Assembly: GCA_946615875.1 (NCBI GenBank)
Contig: CAMOIK010000044.1
Location: forward strand, 1 to 13,120
From: an uncultured Verrucomicrobiota bacterium
GTDB taxonomy: Bacteria > Verrucomicrobiota > Kiritimatiellia > RFP12 > UBA1067
Direction of reading: 5' to 3'
Length of the DNA stretch: 13,120 bases
In this document: positions 7,142 to 13,120 of the stretch, piece by piece
Numbering within the stretch: position 1 is the stretch's first letter
How the letters are laid out: each line of letters begins with the position of its first letter
Made by a program: the position numbers and the translations under genes
Notes under the pieces: model-generated
The model's database searches: none
What the model was told of the DNA's origin: nothing
The model's input: only the letters and a program-made list of their open reading frames with translations

Positions 7142-8053
7142 TCAGAAGCCCGGCAGGTTGAGCTGGCCCGACACGCAGACCTTCCGCCCCTTGGAGAGCG
7201 TAGGGTCCGAGGTGTCGTAAACGACGAACTTTATGCCTTCGAAACGCCGCGAGAGTTCGCGGCGGATGTAGTTCGAGACGGCCTTGACGTTACCGGCGTC
7301 GTCGTCGGAAAAGCCTATCGAGACGGAGCGGTCGAAGCCGTGGGTGCGCTGGAGCAGGTGGAAGACGTGCTCGACGAAGTTCCTTATCGCGAACTCCTTG
7401 GCCAGTTCAGGGCGGGAGGCGGTGGTGGCGACGGCGAGCTTCTCGCGGTAGATCGGATCGCTGGCCATCCGCGCCTTGAAGCGTTCGTTCGTCACGGCCG
7501 AATAGCGGCACATGGAGAGGTAGTAGTCCAGCTCCTCGGCGTCGGTTCCGAACGTCTCCGCCTTGTCCAGCCAGCGGCGGTAGCCGCGCAGGTTGGCCAT
7601 CATCTCTTCGCGCTCCGCCTCGGTCAGGGCGTAGCGGATGAAGACCCGCACCGCCCTTTCGATCGTCTTTGCCTCGTGGCCGCGCGCCGTCACGATCGCG
7701 AACAGGCGCCCCTCGCGCAGAGTCCGCTTCAGCGCATTGTAGCTAGGACCGGGGACTTCGCCGTGCGCGATGCGTTCCAGCGCGGCGATGGTGTCGTCCA
7801 TGAAGGTGTCGCGGGCCGGGTTGTCCTGGAAATCCCGGAACGCTTCCAGCCAGCCGCCTGGCGGCGGGCGGTAGTTTTCGGTATCGGCGCGCACGAGCGC
7901 GAAAGTGGAAGTGGACAGGAGCGCCTCGCGCCACACGCCATCCTCGCCGCGACGCTCCATGCGTATGCGCGTGGGCATGTGCAGGATGTTGTCGTCCCAG
8001 TCGAAGATGTAGTATTTGAAGTCGCGGGTGCGAACGCCGTCGTTTACTTTCAT
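7142..8053 (-). CDS. HAD-superfamily-like phosphohydrolase of unknown substrate
   Basis: This 303-residue protein carries HAD motif I as FDWDDNIL (nucleophile D18, acid/base D20), motif II as FAIVTARG (T122), and an acidic motif IV as IGFSDDDAGNV (D250-D252). About 100 residues separate motifs I and II, so a large cap insertion is likely. Asn follows the second acidic pair where many members have GT. A phosphatase activity is therefore plausible, but the substrate is not predictable. I chose ATG 8053 because it overlaps the rimO stop as ATGA (8050-8053), a usual sign of translational coupling; an in-frame ATG at 8074 also exists. It is the last gene of the minus-strand block. Confidence 0.8.
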   Translation of the reverse strand: MKVNDGVRTRDFKYYIFDWDDNILHMPTRIRMERRGEDGVWREALLSTSTFALVRADTENYRPPPGGWLEAFRDFQDNPARDTFMDDTIAALERIAHGEVPGPSYNALKRTLREGRLFAIVTARGHEAKTIERAVRVFIRYALTEAEREEMMANLRGYRRWLDKAETFGTDAEELDYYLSMCRYSAVTNERFKARMASDPIYREKLAVATTASRPELAKEFAIRNFVEHVFHLLQRTHGFDRSVSIGFSDDDAGNVKAVSNYIRRELSRRFEGIKFVVYDTSDPTLSKGRKVCVSGQLNLPGF

Positions 8054-9315
8054 GCTTCCCGTCCGTCCAGACATCCTATGAAGTCAAACCCTTTGACGCC
8101 CGTCAGGCGAACCGTCGCGAACTCGCCGGGCTGCGCCGCACCTCCCTCGAGATACGTGACGCCATCGACGTCCGGCGCCTGCGAATCGAGCCGCGCCACG
8201 CCCGGCGCCACGACGAGCGCGCGATGGACTTCGCCCAGCATCGTCTTTGCCTTTTCGCGCCAGATTGTCCTGCCGAGGCGCATGATCTCGCGTTCGCGCT
8301 CCTGCGCGACCTTGCGCGACGGGCGCCCAGGCATGGCCGCCGCCGCCGTCCCCCGCTCCGGCGAAAAAGCGAAGGCGCCGAGGCGATCGAAGCGCATCCT
8401 CCGCAGATCGTCCAGCAGCATGGCGAAGCGACGCTCCGTCTCGCCCGGGAAGCCTGTCATGATCGTCGTGCGCAGCGTCACGCCCGGCACGGCGGCGCGA
8501 AGGCGGTCCGCGGCGTTTCTCGTGGCGTCGATGGCGGCAGCCCTGTTCATTTGCGCGAGCACCTCCGGCACGGTGTGCTGAAGCGGCACGTCGATGTAGC
8601 GCACTGCATGGCGGGCGCGCCGCATCCAGTCCAGGAAGTCTTCGGTGATCTCGTGCGGATACGAATAGAGCACGCGCACCCAGAAGTCGCCGCGCATTCC
8701 GTCCAATTCCCACAGCAGATCCGGCAGACGGCGCGAACCGTCGCGCCACAGCATCGGATCCTGCGCGACAATGTCGAGTTCGCGGCATCCTGAAGCGAGC
8801 AGCGCCCCGGCCTCGTCCAGGATGGCGCACATCGGGCGCGAGCGGAACGGGCCGCGTATGGCGGGGATTGCGCAGTATGCGCACCTGTGCGAGCAGCCCT
8901 CGGCGATCTTGAGGTATGCGAACGCCTTGCCCGTGAGGCGCAGCCCCGGCACGCGCTGCTCCTCCCAGCCTTTCGGCACGCCGATCCACCGATCGACGCC
9001 GGGGAATTTCGCCCGCGCCTCCGGGTATCGCTGGGGGTAGCAGCCGGACACGATCACTTCGCCGTAGTTTCCGCGCCTCTTGAGCCCCACGGCACGGGCG
9101 ATTTCGGCCTCCGCCTCCTCGCGGGCGGACGCGATGAACGAGCACGTGTTCACGATCACGATGTCGGCGCGGTCTGGATCCGGGGAAAGGCGGCACCCCT
9201 GGTCGAGCATCCTGCCCGTCATCACCTGGAGGTCGACCGCGTTCTTCGCGCAGCCCAGAGACACCAGCGCGATGCTTTTGCCGCCCTGCGGCTTGGTAAT
9301 GTCGGCGTTCCGCAT
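8050..9315 (-). CDS. rimO: Ribosomal protein S12 methylthiotransferase RimO
   Basis: RimO is a radical-SAM enzyme that methylthiolates a conserved aspartate of ribosomal protein S12. The 421 residues are close to family length (about 440). The N-terminal MTTase domain has the three iron-sulphur cysteines C22 (SLGCAKN), C58 (NTCSF) and C92 (SGCYPQ). The radical-SAM motif C-X3-C-X2-C is C141, C145 and C148 (EGCSHRCAYCAIP). YIDVPLQH and TGFPGE follow, with a C-terminal TRAM-type domain. SLGCAKN...VMTG points to RimO rather than MiaB. The usual QDT motif reads QDPMLWRDG here, a small departure. ATG 9315 is chosen because AGGAG lies 11 nt upstream (9327-9331), overlapping the preceding stop; the longer open frame upstream runs antisense-like through the chaperone gene in another frame. 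Confidence 0.96.
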   Translation of the reverse strand: MRNADITKPQGGKSIALVSLGCAKNAVDLQVMTGRMLDQGCRLSPDPDRADIVIVNTCSFIASAREEAEAEIARAVGLKRRGNYGEVIVSGCYPQRYPEARAKFPGVDRWIGVPKGWEEQRVPGLRLTGKAFAYLKIAEGCSHRCAYCAIPAIRGPFRSRPMCAILDEAGALLASGCRELDIVAQDPMLWRDGSRRLPDLLWELDGMRGDFWVRVLYSYPHEITEDFLDWMRRARHAVRYIDVPLQHTVPEVLAQMNRAAAIDATRNAADRLRAAVPGVTLRTTIMTGFPGETERRFAMLLDDLRRMRFDRLGAFAFSPERGTAAAAMPGRPSRKVAQEREREIMRLGRTIWREKAKTMLGEVHRALVVAPGVARLDSQAPDVDGVTYLEGGAAQPGEFATVRLTGVKGFDFIGCLDGREA

Positions 9316-9326
9316 TGCTCTTCGCA

Positions 9327-9332
9327 CTCCTA
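9327..9332 (-). promoter_or_regulatory. rimO ribosome binding site overlapping the chaperone stop
   Basis: On the minus strand TAGGAG contains both the chaperone's TAG stop (9330-9332) and an AGGAG Shine-Dalgarno (9327-9331), 11 nt before the rimO ATG. This arrangement supports coupled translation and fixes the rimO start. Confidence 0.7.
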
Positions 9333-9779
9333 TACGGCCATGCCGCCCGGCGGCAATTTCTGCCCGCCGTTCTCGACGCCGGCCTCCTTGATGCGCTCCG
9401 CCCACATGTCGCAGAGGGAAAGCAGCTTGTCCAGCTCTTCGACAAAGGCCGCGGCGTCCTTCGCGACCCTGTCGAAGTCGAAGAGGTAGTTGTAAACTAT
9501 CGTCTCCGTCTCCGGCTCCAGCGCGAAGTAACCGCCGGCGGTCTCCCTGCCGAAGAGCGCGCCCGCCAGGAGTTCGCGATAGACCTTCACGGGCGCGATG
9601 CCGCCCAGGCTCGCCACCTCCACGAAGCACAGCAGCTTGCCTGTCGCCTCTATGTGCTGGAGGCACACGACGTAGCGGTCGTCCACCGAGAACGTCACAG
9701 TACCCGTATCGTCTGGCACTAGCATATCGAGTCCGGTCGCCGCGCGGACTTCCGAAACAAACCTGCCGAAGTCGTCCAT
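9330..9779 (-). CDS. CesT/Tir-type secretion chaperone-like protein
   Basis: This small acidic protein of 149 residues resembles class I type III secretion chaperones (CesT family, alpha-beta-beta-beta-alpha-beta-beta-alpha fold). The layout fits: an N-terminal helix (FGRFVSEVRAATGLD, 4-18), the strand pair TGTVTFSVDDRYVVCLQ (25-41) and KLLCFVEVASLG (48-59), a helix ending LLAGALFGRETAGGYFAL (70-87), ETETIVYNYLF (90-100), and a long C-terminal helix (about 102-132, VEELDKLLSLCDMWAERI). In the known family these dimers bind effector N-termini. Its placement after a secretin supports a secretion role. The start is supported by AAGGA 10 nt upstream. Other YbjN-like folds share this topology, so an unrelated chaperone or regulatory role is possible. 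Confidence 0.72.
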   Translation of the reverse strand: MDDFGRFVSEVRAATGLDMLVPDDTGTVTFSVDDRYVVCLQHIEATGKLLCFVEVASLGGIAPVKVYRELLAGALFGRETAGGYFALEPETETIVYNYLFDFDRVAKDAAAFVEELDKLLSLCDMWAERIKEAGVENGGQKLPPGGMAV

Positions 9780-9824
9780 TTTCCGTATATCCTTTTTCGT
9801 TTGCCCTGTGTTTCACCTGTCGCG

Positions 9825-9857
9825 GCGCCCGCACCCTGCGCATGGGATCGCGGGCGC
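9825..9857 (-). other. Strong stem-loop between secretin and chaperone genes
   Basis: GCGCCCGC (9825-9832) pairs perfectly with GCGGGCGC (9850-9857), and ACCC/GGG(A)T extends the stem inward. The loop is about 7 nt (around TGCGCAT). It occupies a large part of the 83-nt intergenic gap just past the secretin stop. No run of U follows on the minus-strand transcript, so a plain intrinsic terminator is unlikely. mRNA stabilisation, processing or partial attenuation between the two genes is possible. Confidence 0.5.
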
Positions 9858-9862
9858 GAAGT

Positions 9863-11299
9863 TCACTTGGCGCCGCCGGGCTCGTAGCCGTTGTCAAGCA
9901 GTTCCTGCTCCTCCAGCGGGCGCAGGTCGAGCGAGCGTATGCCTTCCACCTGAGCGCCCCCTCTGTCGCCGGGCTCGTGCCGTACGCCGGTCACGTACTG
10001 GCGGCCGAGGACGGCGTTGCGCGGCAGGCCGGCGTCGCGATTCATCGCCGTGGGATCGACGAGCCCGACCGTGACGAAGACGATGATCTCGCGCTGCTCC
10101 TTCACGCGAGTCTTGCTGCCGAAAAGCGACGCGCCTATCCACGGTATGTCGCGGAGCAGCGGTATGCCGTTGTCCACCTGCCGCTCGATCGTGCGCGACA
10201 GCCCGCCGATGACCGCCGTCGTCTCGCTGGCGAGATTGAACTCCGTCACAAGGCGCTGGACGGAGATCACAGGGTATTTCGCCGAATACGTGCCTGTGTC
10301 GGAGGAGGCGTCGGCTTGCGTCCCGGCGGTGACGTATTCCGTGCAGTCGGATATCGTCGGGACGATCGAGACGTTGATCAGGCCGTTCGTGTTCACCCTC
10401 GGCGTCACTTCCAGCTGTATGCCCCACGAGAAGAACGCCTCCCTGGCGAACATGAACTTGTCCTCGCCGGGAATGGGCGACATCTGCATGTCGAGGTCGA
10501 GCGAGTCGGAGCCGCCGCCGGACGTCGTGCGCTTGGCGGAGATCTTCACGTTCGGGTATTTCTGGGTCATATCGACCACGGCCTGCTTGCCCGACGACAC
10601 TATGATCTTCGGGTTCGAGAAGGTGCGGGCGTCCTCGGTCGTTTCCAGCGCGCGCAGGACGATCGCCATTTCCGAGAAGTCGAGCGTACCGTTGAAATAG
10701 GAGATTTCCCCGTCGTGCCCGTTCCCCTTCGACACGCCGTAGGTCGTGGTCGTCTTGCCGTCCGACACGGTGCGCGAATAGTCGGTGATCGTGTCGCCTA
10801 TGTGGCTGCGCTGGATGGCGGCGTTCACCCTCATGGAGCCGCCCACGCCGTCCATCATCTGCCAGTCGATGCCGAGCTTGTGCGACGCATTGTTCGACAG
10901 CTCCACGAACCTTGCCTCGATATAGACCTGCGGCGCCTCCACGTCCAGCCGCTCTATGGCCCTCTGGCAGGCGTCCAGTATCGGGCGCGGCGCCGACACC
11001 ATGACGGAGTTGGACTCCGGGAAGGACACGGCCATCTTCGTCACCTTCCACGCCTGTCCGAACTCGCCGTTCCACATCTCGTTGAACTTGGCCGCCACCT
11101 CCGACGCGCTGCAATGGTTGAGCCGGAATATGCGCGTCTCGATCAAACCGCGCGGCGCGGCGGCCGGCGCGGCATCGGCCGTCTGCGGCGCCGCATTCGT
11201 CACCGCCGCCTCCACTACTGCTGCGACGTCGTTCGTCTCCGCTTCGGCGGCCGTATCCGCCGCCACAGCTGCGGCGGCCAGGGCTATTGCTGCTAACAT
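9863..11299 (-). CDS. Secretin (type II/III secretion or type IV pilus outer-membrane pore family)
   Basis: The 478-residue product is an outer-membrane secretin subunit with a hydrophobic Ala-rich leader (1-14), an Ala/Thr/Glu linker, and one N-type ring domain (about 54-120; IETRIFRLNHCSASEVAAKF, APRPILDACQRAIERLD). The secretin core starts at APQVYIEARFVEL (122-134). The hallmark near 378-393 is NGIPLLRDIPWIGASLFGSK, followed by EIIVFVTVGLVDP. It is short and has only one clear N-domain, unlike full GspD or PilQ. The C-terminal tail of about 60 residues could bind a pilotin or partner. ATG 11299 is chosen because TATAAT ends 7 nt before it. An in-frame ATG (11308) overlaps that box. A TTG at 11341 would add RRRGK, giving a more normal signal peptide, so the start is uncertain. 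No other secretion gene is present except the chaperone downstream. Confidence 0.9.
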   Translation of the reverse strand: MLAAIALAAAAVAADTAAEAETNDVAAVVEAAVTNAAPQTADAAPAAAPRGLIETRIFRLNHCSASEVAAKFNEMWNGEFGQAWKVTKMAVSFPESNSVMVSAPRPILDACQRAIERLDVEAPQVYIEARFVELSNNASHKLGIDWQMMDGVGGSMRVNAAIQRSHIGDTITDYSRTVSDGKTTTTYGVSKGNGHDGEISYFNGTLDFSEMAIVLRALETTEDARTFSNPKIIVSSGKQAVVDMTQKYPNVKISAKRTTSGGGSDSLDLDMQMSPIPGEDKFMFAREAFFSWGIQLEVTPRVNTNGLINVSIVPTISDCTEYVTAGTQADASSDTGTYSAKYPVISVQRLVTEFNLASETTAVIGGLSRTIERQVDNGIPLLRDIPWIGASLFGSKTRVKEQREIIVFVTVGLVDPTAMNRDAGLPRNAVLGRQYVTGVRHEPGDRGGAQVEGIRSLDLRPLEEQELLDNGYEPGGAK

Positions 11300-11306
11300 G
11301 GCGCAC

Positions 11307-11341
11307 ATTATACCATATTTTCCCCTTCGGCGGGCCGTCAA
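11307..11341 (-). promoter_or_regulatory. Extended -10 promoter of the secretin gene, leaderless
   Basis: On the minus strand ATATGGTATAAT gives an extended -10: TGG at 11315-11313, TATAAT at 11312-11307. Seven nt separate TATAAT from ATG 11299, so the transcript should begin at or near the start codon. A TTGACG is present at 11341-11336, but 23 bp is longer than the usual 16-19 bp spacer, so it may not act as the -35. The -10 block matches that of the gene at 339 in all but one of 12 positions. Confidence 0.65.
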
Positions 11342-11392
11342 TCCGCCCGCCCCGAAAAGAACGCCCGCCCCCGCGCCATACGCAACGACGTG

Positions 11393-11518
11393 CGCCCTAT
11401 GGAGTGCTCCACGCTCCATATATAGAGAACCCGCATCCCTATATATAGAAAGTCCCGACTCCATATATAGAGCGCCTCCGATTCCATATATGGAGAATCA
11501 TATGCTCCATATATGTGA
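11393..11518. repeat. Array 2: five AT-rich palindromes plus one decayed unit, 22-23 bp period
   Basis: Five cores start at 11416, 11439, 11461, 11484 and 11507 (steps 23, 22, 23 and 23 bp): CCATATATAGAG, CTATATATAGAA, CCATATATAGAG, CCATATATGGAG and CCATATATGTGA. A half-preserved unit ending TATGGAG lies exactly one step earlier at 11393-11404. TCCATATATGGA at 11483-11494 is a perfect palindrome. Spacers are 10-11 bp and unrelated to those of array 1. The array fills much of the gene-free stretch 11300-11564 between speB and the secretin promoter. Its promoter-proximal intact core is about 103 bp upstream of the secretin -10 box. Confidence 0.95.
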
Positions 11519-11564
11519 CGGCAGCCCTTCCCGGCTTCAAGAAAACATGGTATGACGCGCGCCG

Positions 11565-12422
11565 TCAGGCGACGCGGCGGGCCGTCGCGGCCAGAAGCGC
11601 CTCTCGCAGGATCTTGCAGGCGAGCGCCGTGGAGCGTCCCGACGGATCGAGGTGTGGCGCCAGCTCGACGAAATCGAACGCGACCACGCGGAAACGTCGG
11701 AAGACGTCAAGGACGGCGGAGAGGAGTTGCTGGAACGCGACCCCTCCGGCTTCCTGCGTGCCGGTGCCGGGAAACTCCGACGGGTCGAGGACGTCGAGAT
11801 CTACCGTCAGATAGACCGGCGTGTTTTCCGGGAACGAGAGCGACGGCAGCGTGGCGAGGGTGAACGGCTCGGTGACGACGTGCCCCGCCGCCATGAAATC
11901 GAACTCCTCGCGCGTGCCGGAGCGTATGCCGAACTGCCAGATGCGGCCGTCGCCGAGGATGTCGTGGCAGCGCCGGATGACACAGGCGTGCGAAAGCGCG
12001 TTGCCCAGGTAGTCTTGGCGGAGGTCGGCGTGGGCGTCGAAATGGATGATGCGCAGATCCGGGTGGCGCTCGGCGGCGGCGCGGACGGCGCCAAGCGTCA
12101 CCAAATGCTCGCCGCCCAGGAGCGCCGGCATCTTGCCGGCGTCCAGGATGCGGGCCGCCTCGCTCTCGATCATGGCCAGCGGCCTGGCCGGATCGCCGAA
12201 CGGCAGCTCCAGGTCGCCAGCGTCGTGGATGCGCCTGTCGGCGAGATCGGCGCGCTGGTACGGCGAATACGTCTCGATGCCGAACGACTCCATCCTGATC
12301 GCCGCCGTGCCGAAGCGCGCGCCCGGCCGGAAGCTCGTGGTGGAGTCGTAGGGCGCGCCGAAGACCACGGCGTCGGCCTCGTCGAAGCCGCAGTCGGCGG
12401 AAATGAAGTTCACCGCATTCAT
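11565..12422 (-). CDS. speB: Agmatinase (ureohydrolase family)
   Basis: Agmatinase hydrolyses agmatine to putrescine and urea in the cytoplasm with a binuclear Mn(II) centre. The 285 residues are typical of bacterial enzymes (about 290-306). All six metal ligands are visible: H106 (LLGGEH), D129, H131 and D133 (HFDAHADLR), and D208 and D210 (TVDLDVLDP). APYD (23-26), GARFGTAAIR (34-43) and PGTGTQEAGG (218-227) are further family signatures, and E253 in DFVELAP fits the conserved C-terminal glutamate. Formiminoglutamase and arginase are related, but the neighbouring spermidine synthase favours agmatinase. ATG 12422 overlaps the speE stop as ATGA (12419-12422), implying coupled translation. Confidence 0.93.
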   Translation of the reverse strand: MNAVNFISADCGFDEADAVVFGAPYDSTTSFRPGARFGTAAIRMESFGIETYSPYQRADLADRRIHDAGDLELPFGDPARPLAMIESEAARILDAGKMPALLGGEHLVTLGAVRAAAERHPDLRIIHFDAHADLRQDYLGNALSHACVIRRCHDILGDGRIWQFGIRSGTREEFDFMAAGHVVTEPFTLATLPSLSFPENTPVYLTVDLDVLDPSEFPGTGTQEAGGVAFQQLLSAVLDVFRRFRVVAFDFVELAPHLDPSGRSTALACKILREALLAATARRVA

Positions 12423-13120
12423 TTGTTCAGCAGGTCCTTGACGTAGTTTGGCAGAGCGAACGCGCCGCGGTGCAGCTCGGTGTTGTAGTAGCGGGTGGGG
12501 ATGGCCAGCGCATCCCACCGCTCCGCCGCCAGATCCTTGACGGGATGGTATTTGAGCGATGCGAAGCCGAACAGCCAGTGGCCGGAAGGATAGCTGGGGA
12601 TGTGGCACTGATAGACCGTGGACAGAGGGAACTCCACTGCGATGTGCGCGTGGGCGTTCTTCACGCTCGTCTGGTGCGCCGCGTAGAACGGCGACTCGTG
12701 CTGGTTGATGAGGATGCCGTCGTCTTTCAGCGCGTTGCAGCAGTTGCCGTAGAATTCGCGCGTGAAGAGTCCCTCGGCAGGACCGTAGGGGTCGGGGCAA
12801 TCGACGATGATCAAATCGTAGGTGTCCTTCTTGCCGCGCACGAAGCGCAGCCCGTCCTCGTAGTGCAGACGCACGCGCGGATCGCGCAGGCGGCAGGCCG
12901 TGAACGGCAGGTGGATGCTCGAGAGCGTCACCACCTCCTTGTCGCTCTCTACGAGATCGATCTCCTTGATGCCGGGATATTTCACGAGCTCGCGGACCGT
13001 GCCGCCGTCGCCGCCGCCGACAACAAGCACGCTTTCGACGTGCGGATGAACGGCCATGGGAACGTGCGTCATCATCTCGTGGTAGATGTATTCGTCCTTC
13101 TCGGTGATCATCAGGTCGCC
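12419..13120 (-). CDS. speE: Spermidine synthase, 5' end cut by the window edge
   Basis: This enzyme transfers aminopropyl from decarboxylated S-adenosylmethionine to putrescine. The visible 233 residues begin inside the N-terminal beta domain with GDLMITEKDEYIYHEMM, which matches the family's LDG-x-TEKDEF-YHEM block, so roughly 40-50 residues should lie beyond base 13120. The Met encoded at 13111 is internal, not the start. The aminopropyltransferase fold shows VLVVGGGDGGTVRE (nucleotide-binding loop), the acidic D/E after it (IDLVESD), IIVDCPDPYGPAEGLF (catalytic Asp region) and IPSYPSGHWLFGF near the C-terminus. The next gene, speB, makes its substrate putrescine, so the pair forms a two-step polyamine module. 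The upstream arginine decarboxylase expected for agmatine supply may lie beyond the edge. Confidence 0.96.
   Translation of the reverse strand, partial: GDLMITEKDEYIYHEMMTHVPMAVHPHVESVLVVGGGDGGTVRELVKYPGIKEIDLVESDKEVVTLSSIHLPFTACRLRDPRVRLHYEDGLRFVRGKKDTYDLIIVDCPDPYGPAEGLFTREFYGNCCNALKDDGILINQHESPFYAAHQTSVKNAHAHIAVEFPLSTVYQCHIPSYPSGHWLFGFASLKYHPVKDLAAERWDALAIPTRYYNTELHRGAFALPNYVKDLLNK

Noticed and set aside
9316..9897. Upstream extension of RimO in the same frame
   Set aside because: The added sequence is low-complexity Arg-rich, overlaps the chaperone gene in another frame, and RimO has a good ribosome site at 9327-9331.
10919..10930. Isolated ATATAGAC match inside the secretin gene
   Set aside because: A single partial match to the array core with no neighbours at 22-23 bp; consistent with chance.
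11300..11464. N-terminal extension of the secretin through array 2 (MESGLSIYRDAG...)
   Set aside because: It would translate the palindromes and promoter and place the signal peptide more than 50 residues inside the protein.
11553..11567. Terminator hairpin after speB (TGACG-GCGCG-CGTCA)
   Set aside because: A 5-bp stem overlapping the stop codon, with the nearest T-run several bases away, is too weak to call.

Overview
The window is GC-rich (roughly two thirds G+C by eye), with compact gene blocks. It most resembles a member of the PVC superphylum, probably Kiritimatiellota/Lentisphaerae-Verrucomicrobiota. The basis is a C2H2-finger protein of a kind I associate with that group, a membrane-anchored protein with a 'EEGRY...AWNLAYNISV' core, and a secretin beside a CesT-like chaperone. 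The assignment rests on recognition of family sequences, not on a database search.

Layout. Bases 1-338 hold no gene. They contain an array of eight short AT-rich palindromes spaced every 22-23 bp, then a strong promoter (TTGACC-18-TATAAT). The plus-strand block follows: a conserved Zn-finger/disordered-tail protein (339-1943), pheT (1960-4392), a 160-nt gap with two small hairpins, a secreted protein of unknown function (4553-5392), an overlapping membrane-anchored helical-repeat protein (5373-6128) and a secreted GH43 glycosidase (6139-7122). A convergent minus-strand block meets it at 7123-7141. Read in its own direction, that block runs speE (cut by the right edge), speB (ATGA overlap), a 265-nt gene-free stretch with a second array of the same palindromes, a secretin, a CesT-type chaperone, rimO, and a HAD-type phosphohydrolase (ATGA overlap with rimO).

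How the genes work together. speB and speE are consecutive steps of polyamine synthesis (agmatine to putrescine to spermidine). pheT and rimO serve translation (tRNA-Phe charging and ribosomal protein S12 modification). The secretin and chaperone suggest a protein secretion apparatus whose other parts lie elsewhere. GH43 and its two companions look like an envelope/polysaccharide-use module.

The most unusual element is the pair of palindrome arrays. Both use the core CYATATATRG and the same 22-23 bp period. Both end about 103-107 bp upstream of an identical extended -10 motif (ATATGSTATAAT) that sits only 7-8 nt before an ATG, so the predicted mRNAs are leaderless. This looks like an undescribed repeated cis-regulatory architecture serving two unrelated genes.
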